Part shown: piece after piece, positions 8,619 to 17,587 of the stretch
Layout of the letters: each line of letters opens with the position of its first letter
How positions within the stretch are numbered: the first letter of the stretch is position 1
Assembly (NCBI GenBank): GCA_016790385.1
Contig: JAEUNV010000142.1
Span: 1-31,343, forward strand
Source of the DNA: Zoogloea sp.
Lineage (GTDB): Bacteria; Pseudomonadota; Gammaproteobacteria; Burkholderiales; Rhodocyclaceae
Length of the DNA: 31,343 nt
Direction of reading: 5' to 3'
Translations under genes and position numbers: made by a program
The notes under the pieces: generated by a model
What the model was told of the DNA's origin: nothing
The model's input: the letters and a program-made list of their open reading frames with translations, nothing else
Databases searched by the model: none

Positions 8619-9891
8619 GGGAGGTGTGCAATAACCATGCGATGCCGCCCCCCAACCCGACACCCACCGCAAGCATCCCGGCAAGCACATGCCGCCCGAG
8701 CACGGCACCGCCGAGGGTGAAGGCCAGACCGGTCTTGAAGGTGAGGTTGGCGAGCATGGCGAGCAGAATGGCCACGGCCGCGGGCACTAGGTCCACTTTG
8801 CCGACCGCCAGCAGGTGAAGGGTTGACAGGGTGATGGCGTCCACATCGGTGAGGCCGGAGGTGAGGGCGAGGAGGTAAAGGCCCTCGCGTCCGGCAATGT
8901 CCGACAGCCACGCCGCGCACAGGAGCACACCTGCATAGAGCAGGCCGAAGCCGATGGCAGCGCGCAGTTCCGTCGGGTTGCGGGTTTCCGGGATCGGAAG
9001 TGCATCCTTGCCTGCAAGTTGCCGCCAGTCGCGGGCCAGCATGATCGCCCCCAGAACGACGGCGAGGGTGCCGCCAACCGCCAGAAGGGGCACTACCGGT
9101 GGTGAAAGGGCGCCGGCGATCGCCATGATGCGCAGCACCATGATCAGGTTGGCGAGCAGGATCACCAGGCCGGCGGTGGATGTCATGGCCGGGTTTTCAC
9201 GGGCATGGCGTGCGAAGACCATTGTCGTCGCCGTGCTGGAGACCAACCCGCCCAGCAGCCCAAGCAGGGGCGCCCCATAACGCGCGCCGACGAGCCGCAG
9301 GGCCATGTAGCCGGCCAGGCTGACGCCCGCGACGAGCACGATCATGAGCCACACTTGATGGGGGTTGATCGCCTCGTAGGGTCCGAAACCCCGATTGGGC
9401 AGGATGGGCAGGACAATCAGCGAGAGCACGGAGAACTGTAGGATGGAGCGCCAGTCCTGGGGGGTCAGACGCGAGGCGACGCCACGAAGTTCGGACTTGA
9501 AGTAAAGCAGCATGGTTGATCCAACCGCGGCCATGACGGCCAGCCTGCCATGCCCCAGCCACACCATGGCGCCGAGGGTGTAGCACACGAGCAGGGCAAC
9601 CACGGATGTGGTGCCTGGGTCATTGGGTTCGGGCTGGCGCGCATTGGCGGCGATGATCATCAGCGCGACAAGGGCAAATCCCGCCACCAGCAAGGCGGGT
9701 GTGGCCAGTTGTTCCGTTAGCAGGGCGGCGATCGCGCCGAGCAGTCCGGTCAAGCCAAAGGTGCGCACGCCGGCCAGGGCGGCCGGGCGACGTTCTCGCT
9801 CCAGGCCCATGAGCAGCCCGATGGCGGTGGCCAGGGCGAGTGCTTCCAGTTGGCGTGGATCAAAGGGGTGCGAAAACAGCATCGTGTGCAT
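8614..9891 (-). CDS. MgtC/SapB and DUF4010 family membrane protein
   Basis: The product (425 residues from the ATG at 9891) is a polytopic inner-membrane protein with roughly a dozen hydrophobic segments. The N-terminal part, ATAIGLLMGLERERRP followed by RTFGLTGLLGAIAALL, is the MgtC/SapB signature. The C-terminal half carries the DUF4010 pattern, including a LTDVDAITLS segment. MgtC proteins are tied to growth under low magnesium and to regulation of membrane ATPases, but the long MgtC-DUF4010 form has no firmly known role. Possible starts are a TTG at 9912 and ATGs at 9891 and 9882; I prefer the ATGs. It lies 48 bases upstream of amrB on the same strand and diverges from ispD. Confidence 0.85.
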   Translation of the reverse strand: MHTMLFSHPFDPRQLEALALATAIGLLMGLERERRPAALAGVRTFGLTGLLGAIAALLTEQLATPALLVAGFALVALMIIAANARQPEPNDPGTTSVVALLVCYTLGAMVWLGHGRLAVMAAVGSTMLLYFKSELRGVASRLTPQDWRSILQFSVLSLIVLPILPNRGFGPYEAINPHQVWLMIVLVAGVSLAGYMALRLVGARYGAPLLGLLGGLVSSTATTMVFARHARENPAMTSTAGLVILLANLIMVLRIMAIAGALSPPVVPLLAVGGTLAVVLGAIMLARDWRQLAGKDALPIPETRNPTELRAAIGFGLLYAGVLLCAAWLSDIAGREGLYLLALTSGLTDVDAITLSTLHLLAVGKVDLVPAAVAILLAMLANLTFKTGLAFTLGGAVLGRHVLAGMLAVGVGLGGGIAWLLHTSL

Positions 9892-9953
9892 TCCGGAGGC
9901 GGGGATACTCAATCAGCGGCAGAAGAGCGGGGGACATTGAGTAGAATTGCGCG

Positions 9954-10655
9954 ATGCGATCTCAGATGACCCGTTGTTTTGCCATTGTGCCTGCCGCCGG
10001 AAGCGGCAGCCGCATGCGCAGTGAGCAACCCAAACAATATCTGCCCCTTCTTGGCCAGCCTTTGATTCGCCATACGCTGGGCGTGTTGTGCGACTCACCG
10101 GTGATTGACCGGGTCTATGTCGTGCTTTCTGTCGGCGATCAGGAATGGGATCGCCACGATTGGCGTTCGTTCGGCGACCGTCTGGTGCCGTTGTTCTGCG
10201 GCGGAGCGTCCCGCGCCGACAGTGTTCTCAACGGCTTGCGGGCGATTGCCGACGAGGCGTCCGAGGGCGACTGGGTACTCGTGCACGACGCCGCCCGCCC
10301 TTGCCTTGCTCCCTGGCACATAGAGGGGCTGGTGCGTGAGCTGATGCACGATGAGGTGGGGGGCATTCTCGCCGTGCCGGTGGCCGACACCTTGAAGCGC
10401 GAGGACAGTACGCATCACATTGCCGCGACTGTCCCGAGGGATGGCCTGTGGCAGGCCCAGACGCCGCAGATGTTTCGCTACGTGATGCTCAAGCGGGCGC
10501 TTGAAACGGCCCGGCAGGTGACCGATGAGGCCAGTGCCATCGAGGCCATGGGTTTGCGCCCGCGCCTGGTGCGGGGCGACCCTACCAACCTTAAAGTCAC
10601 CTTTCCCCTTGATCTCCACTTGGCCGAGTGGATTCTCCAGCACCGCGAGGCTTGA
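9954..10655 (+). CDS. ispD: 2-C-methyl-D-erythritol 4-phosphate cytidylyltransferase
   Basis: IspD condenses MEP with CTP to give CDP-ME, the third step of the MEP isoprenoid pathway in the cytosol. The 233-residue protein has the nucleotide-binding signature [10 protein letters not shown] followed by [12 protein letters not shown], the VHDAARPCL motif in the middle and a C-terminal helix typical of the family. The ATG at 9954 and the ATG at 9966 are both possible. A TAGAAT at 9942-9947 resembles a -10 element; if it is used, transcription would start at about the first ATG, which would favour the second. ispF follows 2 bases after the stop. Confidence 0.95.
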   Translation: MRSQMTRCFAIVPAAGSGSRMRSEQPKQYLPLLGQPLIRHTLGVLCDSPVIDRVYVVLSVGDQEWDRHDWRSFGDRLVPLFCGGASRADSVLNGLRAIADEASEGDWVLVHDAARPCLAPWHIEGLVRELMHDEVGGILAVPVADTLKREDSTHHIAATVPRDGLWQAQTPQMFRYVMLKRALETARQVTDEASAIEAMGLRPRLVRGDPTNLKVTFPLDLHLAEWILQHREA

Positions 10656-10657
10656 AG

Positions 10658-11149
10658 ATGCACCTTCCGTTTCGTATCGGGCAGGGTTTTGATGTCCATG
10701 CCCTGGTCCCCGGACGCCCCCTGATCATTGGTGGTGTGACGATTCCCTATTCCAAAGGGCTGCTCGGCCATTCCGATGCTGATGTGTTGCTCCACACGAT
10801 CACCGATGCGGTGCTTGGTGCTGCGGGCCTGGGCGACATCGGGCGGCACTTTCCGGATACGGACCCGCGCTTTGAGGGGGCGGACTCCCGCGTATTGTTG
10901 CGCGAGGCGGCCGCGGCGGCGCGCGCAGCGGGTTGGGTGACGGTGAACGTGGATGCCACCGTGATCGCCCGGGCGCCGCGGATCCTGCCGCACGTCCCGG
11001 CCATGGTTGCCAACATTGCTGCCGACTTGGGGATTGAGCCGGAGGTGGTCAACGTCAAGGGCAAAACCACCGAAAAGCTTGGGTTCACGGGCCGTGGAGA
11101 GGGGATTGCCGCGCAGGCGGTGGCCTTGATGGTACGGGTCGGAAGCTAG
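10658..11149 (+). CDS. ispF: 2-C-methyl-D-erythritol 2,4-cyclodiphosphate synthase
   Basis: IspF cyclises CDP-ME 2-phosphate to MEcPP with release of CMP, as a homotrimer with zinc and magnesium or manganese. The 163-residue protein is full length. Metal-ligand and substrate segments are visible: GQGFDVHAL (Asp and His of the DxH motif), [16 protein letters not shown], and [33 protein letters not shown] is the conserved C-terminus. The ATG at 10658 comes 2 bases after the ispD stop with a GAGG about 9 bases upstream. ispD-ispF adjacency is the usual proteobacterial arrangement. The downstream neighbour converges on it. Confidence 0.97.
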   Translation: MHLPFRIGQGFDVHALVPGRPLIIGGVTIPYSKGLLGHSDADVLLHTITDAVLGAAGLGDIGRHFPDTDPRFEGADSRVLLREAAAAARAAGWVTVNVDATVIARAPRILPHVPAMVANIAADLGIEPEVVNVKGKTTEKLGFTGRGEGIAAQAVALMVRVGS

Positions 11150-11195
11150 CCGTCTGGCGCGGCGAAGCCGGCACGGCCGGCGTCATGACCGCTGC

Positions 11196-12026
11196 TCAGG
11201 CGCGCCGCCGGCGGGCAAGGCCAGCGATGCCCGCTGCGCCAAGGACGAGGGCCAGGGATGTGGGTTCGGATACCGTGGCGGGCACCGGATCGACAACGAT
11301 GATGTCGTTGGCGCAAAGCATCGTCCATTGCACGTCAAAGCTCTCGGTCGGGGAATTGCCGACCCAGTGGTTTCCGAAGACTGAAACGGGAATCTCCAGC
11401 TCGTAGAACCAATGGTTGCCGCCCAGGGTGCCCATGTTGCCAAAGTTGCTCGAAATGACCAGGCTGGCATTGCCCACGTCGGTGCCCGTGTTGACCTTGG
11501 TGACGTAGCTTGAGTGGGCGGGGTCGTAAACGCCTGGAGCGCTCCACAGGCCAGTAGCCCAGTCGGCGTTGGTCGTACCCACCACATCTCCTTGTCGCAG
11601 GGTGCCACTGCGGTCGGCGGTGAGCACTCCGAATTCGAAGCTGCCGTCTCGGCCAAAATCAATGGCGAAGTCGCCGCGGCCATAGCTGCTGCCGTTGGTA
11701 GGGGTGTTGGGGTCGTGGCCGGTGATCAAACCGAGGGCAAGGTAGGTTTGCCCGTCCATCTTGGTGTACCAGGTCAGGTACAGGGCTTCCGCATCGTAGG
11801 CCTGGCCACCCCAGCCGGGGCTGAGGTAGCCGTTGTTGGCATTGCTCTGGTCCTCCACGGTGAACAGGATTCCGCTATTGGGCGTCCATCCGGAAGCGGT
11901 GCCATTGTTGGCGATGCCCCAGTCGGCAAAGTCTCCGTCGATGGTCAGCTGGGCGGCATGGGCAGGCAGGGTGAAGGCTGCGGCGCTGAGAGCAAGGGTG
12001 AAGCCGGCCAGGGATGTCGTTTTCAT
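11196..12026 (-). CDS. PEP-CTERM sorted extracellular protein with a variant SEP signal
   Basis: The 276-residue product begins with a clear signal peptide (MKTTSLAGFTLALSAAAF, likely cut after AHA). It ends in a tripartite sorting tag: SEPTSL at about residues 253-258, a hydrophobic helix LALVLGAAGIAGLA and the basic end RRRRA. This is the PEP-CTERM layout read by exosortases, which hold the protein at the membrane for cleavage and export, often in exopolysaccharide-producing bacteria. The usual motif is PEP; here the first residue is Ser. The body starts LTIDGDFADWG and resembles CBM9/DOMON-like beta-sandwich proteins (an inference from pattern). No exosortase is present in this window. I chose the ATG at 12026 for the signal peptide; the frame is open further upstream. 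Confidence 0.88.
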   Translation of the reverse strand: MKTTSLAGFTLALSAAAFTLPAHAAQLTIDGDFADWGIANNGTASGWTPNSGILFTVEDQSNANNGYLSPGWGGQAYDAEALYLTWYTKMDGQTYLALGLITGHDPNTPTNGSSYGRGDFAIDFGRDGSFEFGVLTADRSGTLRQGDVVGTTNADWATGLWSAPGVYDPAHSSYVTKVNTGTDVGNASLVISSNFGNMGTLGGNHWFYELEIPVSVFGNHWVGNSPTESFDVQWTMLCANDIIVVDPVPATVSEPTSLALVLGAAGIAGLARRRRA

Positions 12027-12167
12027 GGTGCACACCAATCGGGATGGAATGGTGGCGAGAATAGAGGCGCCGCGCGCCGGCAAGACGGCACTTCCTCACG
12101 GATGCAGGATGGGTTGCGGCAAAAGAGCAGGCAGATGCGAAGGGGGTCACAGCTGCCTGCAAGGGCG

Positions 12168-12222
12168 GCGTGCCCCGAGGCGTATCGATGCCGTCAGCAC
12201 GGCAGATTTGCTCGGGGTGCGC
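12168..12222. terminator. compound inverted repeat downstream of the host-attachment gene
   Basis: An outer pair of arms (12168-12179 and 12211-12222, 10 of 12 bases complementary, including CCCCGAG/CTCGGGG) encloses a perfect inner hairpin TGCCGT-CAGC-ACGGCA at 12189-12204. It lies just after the stop of the minus-strand gene at 12232, where a transcription stop would be expected. There is no T-run, so intrinsic termination is unproven. Confidence 0.35.
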
Positions 12223-12231
12223 CCGGGGAGG

Positions 12232-12672
12232 TCAAACGAAAAGGCAGTTTTCCAGGTGCCCGCAAAGATCGGGCTCCCGCGATTTGGTGTAGTCCTTTTC
12301 CAATCGATCAGTAACCAACTGGGCGGTCGGTCGGTCGAGGGTGGCGTTGAGCATGCCCATGAAGGCTGGAGGCGCAACCAGGATGGCGCGCCCGAACTTG
12401 TTGCGGCTGCGTCCCATGTAGAGCTCTTTGGCCAGCATCTGTGCAAAGGCGCGGGCCGCGTTGAGTTTTGGAGGGCTGGGTTGCTCCCGCGCGCCATGGC
12501 CACTGCCTGCGGCCTGCATCTTGCCGGCCCTGTCGGAGGCCAGGTCGGCATTTTTCATGCGGCTCTCGGGGTGAACGATCTCCTTTACAAGCTGCAGGCC
12601 CTTTTTAGGGCCGAGGTTGGCGTACAGACGGGCAAGGCTCGCGTTTGCGACAAGAATCCAGGTGATAGCCAT
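12232..12672 (-). CDS. host attachment family protein
   Basis: This 146-residue protein begins MAITWILVANASLARLY, the characteristic first strand of the family annotated as 'host attachment protein' or 'protein required for attachment to host cells' (described in rhizobia-related work and spread through Proteobacteria). Next come a basic and polar linker (SRMKNADLASDRAGK), a helix with FAQMLAKELYMGRSRNKFGR and a strand AILVAPPAFMGML, the usual second half. The fold resembles eRF1 domain 2-like proteins. No signal peptide is visible, so the name may mislead; the molecular role is unknown. The ATG at 12672 is chosen from the conserved N-terminus. It lies 72 bases after the mtfA stop on the same strand. 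Confidence 0.83.
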   Translation of the reverse strand: MAITWILVANASLARLYANLGPKKGLQLVKEIVHPESRMKNADLASDRAGKMQAAGSGHGAREQPSPPKLNAARAFAQMLAKELYMGRSRNKFGRAILVAPPAFMGMLNATLDRPTAQLVTDRLEKDYTKSREPDLCGHLENCLFV

Positions 12673-12743
12673 GAATTGCTCTCCACTTTCTGTCCATGAA
12701 TGCCGGAACGGCCTAAGCACTGTAGACAGCGCCGCCGGGCAAA

Positions 12744-13547
12744 TCAAAGAAGGCTTGGGGGCGGAGGGCGGGTGGAGCGGGAGAATTGAGCTTCGCGTTC
12801 GGCCGGGTCTTGTCCGAAGTAACGGGAAAGCTGCTGGTAAACGGCCGGATATTCGGATTTGAGAAGGCAGGGGGTTTCGAAGAAGGCTTCGCTCAGGACT
12901 GCAAAGAACTCTCCCGGATTTTCCGCCGCGTAGGGATCGAGGGCAGTGTCTTCGCCGCGGTCGACGCGGGCGCAGAAATCGTCAAATGCGGGCTGGAAGG
13001 CCCGGGCCCAGTCGCTTGCGGAAAGGTGAGCAGGCAGGCTTGGGTAGCCGTCCACCTCTCCGTTGCCCATGTCGAGCTTGTGGGCGAATTCGTGGATGAC
13101 GACGTTGATTCCGTCAAAGGGGTTTTCGCCTTCAAACCAGGATAGCAATACCGGTCCGCCCTCCCAGGCTTCGCCGAGTACTTCGTCCTCGTACTCATGA
13201 ACAACGCCATCCTCGTCGGCAAATTGCCGGGGAATCACGAAGTCACCGGGGTAGACGATGATGCCGACCCAGTCGGCGTAGGCGTCGAGCCCGATGTTCA
13301 GGATCGGCAGGCAGGCCTGAAGGGCGATGGACAGGAGGAGGGTGTCGGTGATGAGAACCCCCTCGGCCCCGTGTACCTGCTTGTCGGCGAGGAACTCCAG
13401 GGCCATGCGGCGCAAGCGTGGTCGATCTTCCGGGGGAAGGAAGTCGAGAAACGGCAGGCTGCGTTCAACCGCATCCCACTGTTCAGGGGGTACCGCCTTA
13501 CGGTCGGCGGAGCGTTGGCGACGCCAGCGGCGGAAAGCGGAAAACAT
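12744..13547 (-). CDS. mtfA: MtfA-type zinc peptidase (Mlc titration factor A)
   Basis: MtfA in enterobacteria is a zinc-dependent peptidase that also binds the glucose repressor Mlc and relieves repression of ptsG. The 267-residue product has the HEFAH zinc motif at residues 152-156 followed by KLDMGNGEVDG, and a downstream GEFFAVLSEAFFE segment that supplies the third ligand in this family. The N-terminal WRRQR and PFLDFLPPEDRPRLRRMALEF are also typical. No mlc or pts gene lies nearby, and in Betaproteobacteria the partner is not established, so the regulatory role is only by analogy. It diverges from relA, with 100 bases between the starts. Confidence 0.92.
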   Translation of the reverse strand: MFSAFRRWRRQRSADRKAVPPEQWDAVERSLPFLDFLPPEDRPRLRRMALEFLADKQVHGAEGVLITDTLLLSIALQACLPILNIGLDAYADWVGIIVYPGDFVIPRQFADEDGVVHEYEDEVLGEAWEGGPVLLSWFEGENPFDGINVVIHEFAHKLDMGNGEVDGYPSLPAHLSASDWARAFQPAFDDFCARVDRGEDTALDPYAAENPGEFFAVLSEAFFETPCLLKSEYPAVYQQLSRYFGQDPAEREAQFSRSTRPPPPSLL

Positions 13548-13647
13548 GGGCGTCAGGCAGGGGTGGTGAGTGTCGAGTACGCGGAAATGTATGGCTGTAC
13601 CGGCTTGGCGATCAAGATCAAACTTTCCCTGCCCGGCCTATAGGATA

Positions 13648-15861
13648 ATGCCAGCCATGGTTGCCGTAACTCATTCGATTTCCCAGTCCGTGTCCGCGCT
13701 GTCAGCGGACGAATTGCTGTGCGAGGGCTTGTCCCCCGACGACGCCGGCCGCGTCCGGGACGCGCTCGCCTGGGTTCAACCCATCTACGACAATCGTACC
13801 CTCGGTACGCAAGAGCAGGTTTGGCAGCATGCATTGGGCACTGCCTTGATTGCGGCATCGCTGCGCCTCGACGCCGACACGAGGATTGGTGCCCTCTGTT
13901 TTGCAGTGGGTGATGTACTCGATCATCCCAATGAGGAAATCGCCACCCGCTATGGGGATGGCGTGGCCCGCCTGGTGGATGGCCTGCGGCGTCTCAATGG
14001 GCTGCGCGTGATCACCCGCATGACCACCACCGCCAGCGCTCCCGAGATCCGTGCCCAGAGCGAAGTGCTGCGTAAGATGCTGCTGGCCATGGTCGAGGAC
14101 ATCCGTGTAGTGCTCCTGCGCGTGGCGTCACGCACCCAGACCCTGCGCTACTTCACCGACCATCCGGGGCGTACCCGCGAGTCCATTGCGAGGGAGAGCC
14201 TCGACATCTACGCGCCGCTGGCCAACCGCCTGGGGATCTGGCAGCTCAAATGGGAGCTTGAAGATCTCTCCTTCCGTTTCCTTGAGCCCGAGACCTACAA
14301 GCGCATAGCTCGTATGCTCGACGAGCGCCGGATCGAGCGGGAACAGTTCATCGTTGATGCAGTGAACCGCTTGAAGCGTGAGGTGCAGGCCATCGGCGTC
14401 ACCGCCGAAGTCTATGGCCGGCCCAAGCACATCTACAGCATCTACAACAAGATGAGGGCCAAGCGCCTGGATTTCTCGCAGATCTTCGATGTGCGTGCTC
14501 TGCGTGTCCTGGTGGACGAGGTGAAGGACTGTTACGCGGTGCTGGGCATCGTGCACCAGATCTGGACTCCGATCCCGAAGGAGTTCGACGACTACATCTC
14601 GATGCCCAAGGGCAACAATTACCAATCCTTGCACACCGCCGTCTATGCCGGTGACGGTCGGGCGCTGGAGGTGCAGATTCGCACCCACGAGATGCACAAG
14701 CATGCCGAACTGGGCGTGGCTGCCCACTGGCGTTACAAGGAGGGGAGCGGGCCTTCGAGCGGCGATTACGATGAGAAGATCGCCCTGTTGCGCAGCCTGC
14801 TGTCCTGGCGGGACGAGGTGACCGATTCGGCCGATTGGCTGGAGCAGTTCAAACGCGCTTCCCTCGACGATACCATCTACGTCCTGACGCCCCAGGGCCG
14901 GGTAATCGACCTGCCCCGCGGGGCGACGCCCATCGATTTTGCGTATCGAGTGCACACCGATCTTGGTCATCGCTGTCGGGGTGCCAAGGTGAACGGCCAG
15001 CTGGTCACCCTCAATACGCCGCTGGAGAGCGGTCAGACGGTGGAGATCATGTCCACCAAGGAGGGGGGGCCCTCCCGTGACTGGCTCAACGCCCAGCAGA
15101 ACTACGTGGCCACACCCCGTGCCCGGCAGAAGATCAAGCAGTATTTCAGCGCGCTTGAAGAGGAAGAACTGCTGGTGCGCGGGCGCAGCGTGCTCACCCG
15201 CGAGATCCAGCGCGAAGGGCATGGTCAGGTGAATCTCGAGGATCTCGCCACGCGCCTTGGCTTCAAAGGGCCTGATGCTCTTTTCATCGCGGCAGGAAGG
15301 GGAGAGGTCGGCCCCCGGGCGATCCAGGTGGCCCTGCGTGGCGCCGACGCAATCGACGTACCGTCGGAGACGCCGGAAGTCATTATTGGGCAGAGTCATT
15401 CCGGCGATGCCGGCGACACCATTCTCATCGTGGGCGTAGGCAAACTCATGACATCCCTGGGGCGGTGCTGCAAGCCCGCGCCACCGGATGCCATCCAGGG
15501 GTACGTTACCCGGGGTCGTGGGGTTTCGATCCACCGGGTTGAATGCCGGGATTTTCAACAGCTCGTGCGCGCCAATCCCGAGCGCCTGATCAGTGCCCAG
15601 TGGGGCGGGGTGGGCTCACCCAAGGATGCCGTCTTCCCGGTGGATGTGGTCGTGAATGCCATGGATCGGCAGGGGCTGCTGCGGGATATTTCCGAAGTGC
15701 TGTCCCGGGAAAAGCTCAACGTGATCGCGGTCAATACCCTGAGCCGCAAGGGTGCCGCACGTATGCGCTTCACCCTCGAGGTGCAGGGTGTACAACAGAT
15801 TCAGCGGGCCTTGACTCTGATCCGGGAGGTCAAGGGCGTCACCGACGTCGAGCGCGGCTGA
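13648..15861 (+). CDS. relA: GTP pyrophosphokinase RelA (monofunctional (p)ppGpp synthetase)
   Basis: RelA makes (p)ppGpp from GTP/GDP and ATP on stalled ribosomes in amino-acid starvation. The 737-residue product has a degenerate hydrolase domain (about 20-180), where the HD metal motif is replaced by LCFAVGDVLDHPNEE. The synthetase domain (about 255-365) carries GRPKHIYSIYNKM, FDVRALRVLV and the EFDD motif (312-315). EFDD rather than RxKD is the hallmark of synthesis-only RelA against bifunctional SpoT/Rel. A TGS domain (about 408-470, YVLTPQGRVIDLPRGATPIDFAY) and a C-terminal ACT domain (about 660-737) complete it. Starts at 13648 and 13657 are both possible; the frame is open upstream but without family similarity. 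A bifunctional spoT should exist elsewhere in the genome. Confidence 0.95.
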   Translation: MPAMVAVTHSISQSVSALSADELLCEGLSPDDAGRVRDALAWVQPIYDNRTLGTQEQVWQHALGTALIAASLRLDADTRIGALCFAVGDVLDHPNEEIATRYGDGVARLVDGLRRLNGLRVITRMTTTASAPEIRAQSEVLRKMLLAMVEDIRVVLLRVASRTQTLRYFTDHPGRTRESIARESLDIYAPLANRLGIWQLKWELEDLSFRFLEPETYKRIARMLDERRIEREQFIVDAVNRLKREVQAIGVTAEVYGRPKHIYSIYNKMRAKRLDFSQIFDVRALRVLVDEVKDCYAVLGIVHQIWTPIPKEFDDYISMPKGNNYQSLHTAVYAGDGRALEVQIRTHEMHKHAELGVAAHWRYKEGSGPSSGDYDEKIALLRSLLSWRDEVTDSADWLEQFKRASLDDTIYVLTPQGRVIDLPRGATPIDFAYRVHTDLGHRCRGAKVNGQLVTLNTPLESGQTVEIMSTKEGGPSRDWLNAQQNYVATPRARQKIKQYFSALEEEELLVRGRSVLTREIQREGHGQVNLEDLATRLGFKGPDALFIAAGRGEVGPRAIQVALRGADAIDVPSETPEVIIGQSHSGDAGDTILIVGVGKLMTSLGRCCKPAPPDAIQGYVTRGRGVSIHRVECRDFQQLVRANPERLISAQWGGVGSPKDAVFPVDVVVNAMDRQGLLRDISEVLSREKLNVIAVNTLSRKGAARMRFTLEVQGVQQIQRALTLIREVKGVTDVERG

Positions 15862-15870
15862 GGCGGCTCC

Positions 15871-16752
15871 GTGTCCGGGCTCGAACGGCATCACTATGCC
15901 TGGCTGTCGATTGGCGCAGCGCTGGCAACCATCGCGCTGAAGACTGTTGCGTGGTCAGTCACCGGTTCAGTCGGGCTGTTGTCGGACGCGCTGGAGTCCC
16001 TGGTGAATCTGGCAGGCGCCGGCTTTGCCTTGTGGATGATCCTGGTTACTCGCGATCCACCTGACGGAAAGCACCCCTATGGTCACGGCAAGGCGGAGTA
16101 CTTCTCGAGCGGCTTTGAAGGCCTGCTGATTCTTGCCGCGGCGGCGACCATTGTGTGGACGGCGGTGGAGCGTTTTTTTGTCCCGCGTCAGATCGACGCC
16201 GTCGGATGGGGGCTGCTCTGGTCGGCCGCGGCGACGGCGATCAATTTCACCGTCGCACGGGTGCTCGGCCGGGCGGGGGAACGCTTCAGTTCCATTGCAC
16301 TGCGTGCCGATTCGCGCCATCTGATGACGGATGTCTGGACCTCCTGCGGCGTCATCGCCGGAGTCGCCCTGGTCGCGTGGACCGGTTGGCTTCGCATCGA
16401 TCCGCTGATTGCGATCGCTGTAGGCCTGCATATTTCGTGGGAAGGGTGGGGGCTTCTCCGGGAGTCCGTGGATGGCCTGATGGACCGCAGTCTTGATGCA
16501 TCCAGTGTGGCGCGAGCCCAGGCGGTGCTTGACGGATATCTGCCTCGGGGGGTGGCTTATCGGGCGCTGCGGACACGCCGCGCGGGGCGCTCCTCCTTCC
16601 TTCAGGTCGTGGTCCTGGTGCCCGGGGATTGGTCCGTCATGGAGGGTCACGCGCTCCTCGACGAGATCGAGATGGCCCTTGAGCAAGCCATTCCCGGCCT
16701 TGAGGTGAGCACCCATCTCGAACCACTGCCGGAAAGCTCCACCCCGGTTTGA
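15871..16752 (+). CDS. cation diffusion facilitator family transporter
   Basis: The 293-residue protein is a CDF exporter with six predicted membrane segments and a cytoplasmic C-terminal domain. [16 protein letters not shown] covers TM2, [14 protein letters not shown] follows TM2, and [13 protein letters not shown] covers TM5. Aligned by eye with E. coli FieF, the TM5 ligands are kept (His150, Asp154), but the TM2 pair Asp45/Asp49 becomes Glu42/Asn46. Export of Zn, Fe, Mn or Co in exchange for protons is the family role; the altered site makes the preferred metal uncertain. The start is GTG at 15871, 9 bases after the relA stop, preceded by a GAGG-containing stretch. It is probably co-transcribed with relA. 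Confidence 0.9.
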   Translation: MSGLERHHYAWLSIGAALATIALKTVAWSVTGSVGLLSDALESLVNLAGAGFALWMILVTRDPPDGKHPYGHGKAEYFSSGFEGLLILAAAATIVWTAVERFFVPRQIDAVGWGLLWSAAATAINFTVARVLGRAGERFSSIALRADSRHLMTDVWTSCGVIAGVALVAWTGWLRIDPLIAIAVGLHISWEGWGLLRESVDGLMDRSLDASSVARAQAVLDGYLPRGVAYRALRTRRAGRSSFLQVVVLVPGDWSVMEGHALLDEIEMALEQAIPGLEVSTHLEPLPESSTPV

Positions 16753-16789
16753 TAAGATTCGCCCACGTGCGACTAACCGGACTACCGCA

Positions 16790-17575
16790 ATGATCTTCGT
16801 GTTGTCCCCGGCCAAGGCCCTCGACTACGAATCGCCCCTTAACACCTCCCGTTTCACTGCACCCGACTATCTGGACGAGGCCGCCTGCCTGATTGAAGGT
16901 CTGCGGGCACTTTCCCCAGCTGAAGTGGCGCGCCTGATGGATCTTTCCGATTCGCTGGCGGCGCTCAATGTGGCGCGCTACGCTGGATGGTCTCAGCCAT
17001 TCACACCCGAGAACGCCCGTCCGGCCGTGCTCGCTTTCAACGGCGATGTTTATGATGGTCTCAAGGCGCGGGCGTTTTCCGAGGCTGACCTCGAGTACGC
17101 CCAGCAACACCTGCGCATCCTGTCGGGCCTGTACGGTCTGCTCAAGCCCCTTGATCTGATGCAGCCTTACCGCCTGGAGATGGGAACCCGCTTCGCCAAT
17201 CCGCGAGGCAAGGATCTCTACGCATTCTGGGGCATGACCCAGACGGATGCCCTCAATCGCCTGTTGGCTTCCGAGATCGATGCCGGGCGCGAGGCGGTGC
17301 TCGTCAACCTCGCCTCCGAGGAATACTTCAAGTCGGTCAAAACAGCTTGTCTCAAGGGGCGCCTGCTCAACATTGCCTTTGAGGACTGGAAGGGGGGGCG
17401 CTACAAGATCATCAGCTTCCACGCCAAGCGCGCCCGCGGAATGATGGCCCGCTATGCCATCACCGGACGGATTCAGGAAGTCGAGCAGATCAAGATGTTC
17501 TCGGCAGATGGCTACGCCTTTGCCGCTGATGCGTCGGATGACGAGCGCTGGGTGTTCCGGCGACGCCAGGTTTAA
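16790..17575 (+). CDS. yaaA: peroxide stress protein YaaA
   Basis: The 261-residue product matches the YaaA (DUF328) family over its whole length: [16 protein letters not shown] at the N-terminus, [38 protein letters not shown] in the middle, and [15 protein letters not shown] near the end. In E. coli yaaA is induced by OxyR, lowers free intracellular iron and limits Fenton damage; structural work describes a DNA-binding fold. It starts 37 bases after the transporter gene. A TAAGAT in that gap could be a -10 for an independent promoter. I see no obvious OxyR site. Confidence 0.95.
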   Translation: MIFVLSPAKALDYESPLNTSRFTAPDYLDEAACLIEGLRALSPAEVARLMDLSDSLAALNVARYAGWSQPFTPENARPAVLAFNGDVYDGLKARAFSEADLEYAQQHLRILSGLYGLLKPLDLMQPYRLEMGTRFANPRGKDLYAFWGMTQTDALNRLLASEIDAGREAVLVNLASEEYFKSVKTACLKGRLLNIAFEDWKGGRYKIISFHAKRARGMMARYAITGRIQEVEQIKMFSADGYAFAADASDDERWVFRRRQV

Positions 17576-17587
17576 GGCCGATCCCCC

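Noticed and set aside
11167..11181. GCCGG/CCGGC hairpin between ispF and the PEP-CTERM gene as a terminator
   Set aside because: Only a 5-bp stem with no T-run; in this GC-rich background it may be chance.
12027..12160. A sigma-54 (-24/-12) promoter before the PEP-CTERM gene, as seen for some exosortase substrates
   Set aside because: The closest GG...GC pair on the minus strand has 12 bases between them instead of 10, and the flanking bases do not match.
14128..15558. A long minus-strand open frame opposite relA
   Set aside because: There is no recognisable protein family, and relA is complete and well conserved across the same bases.
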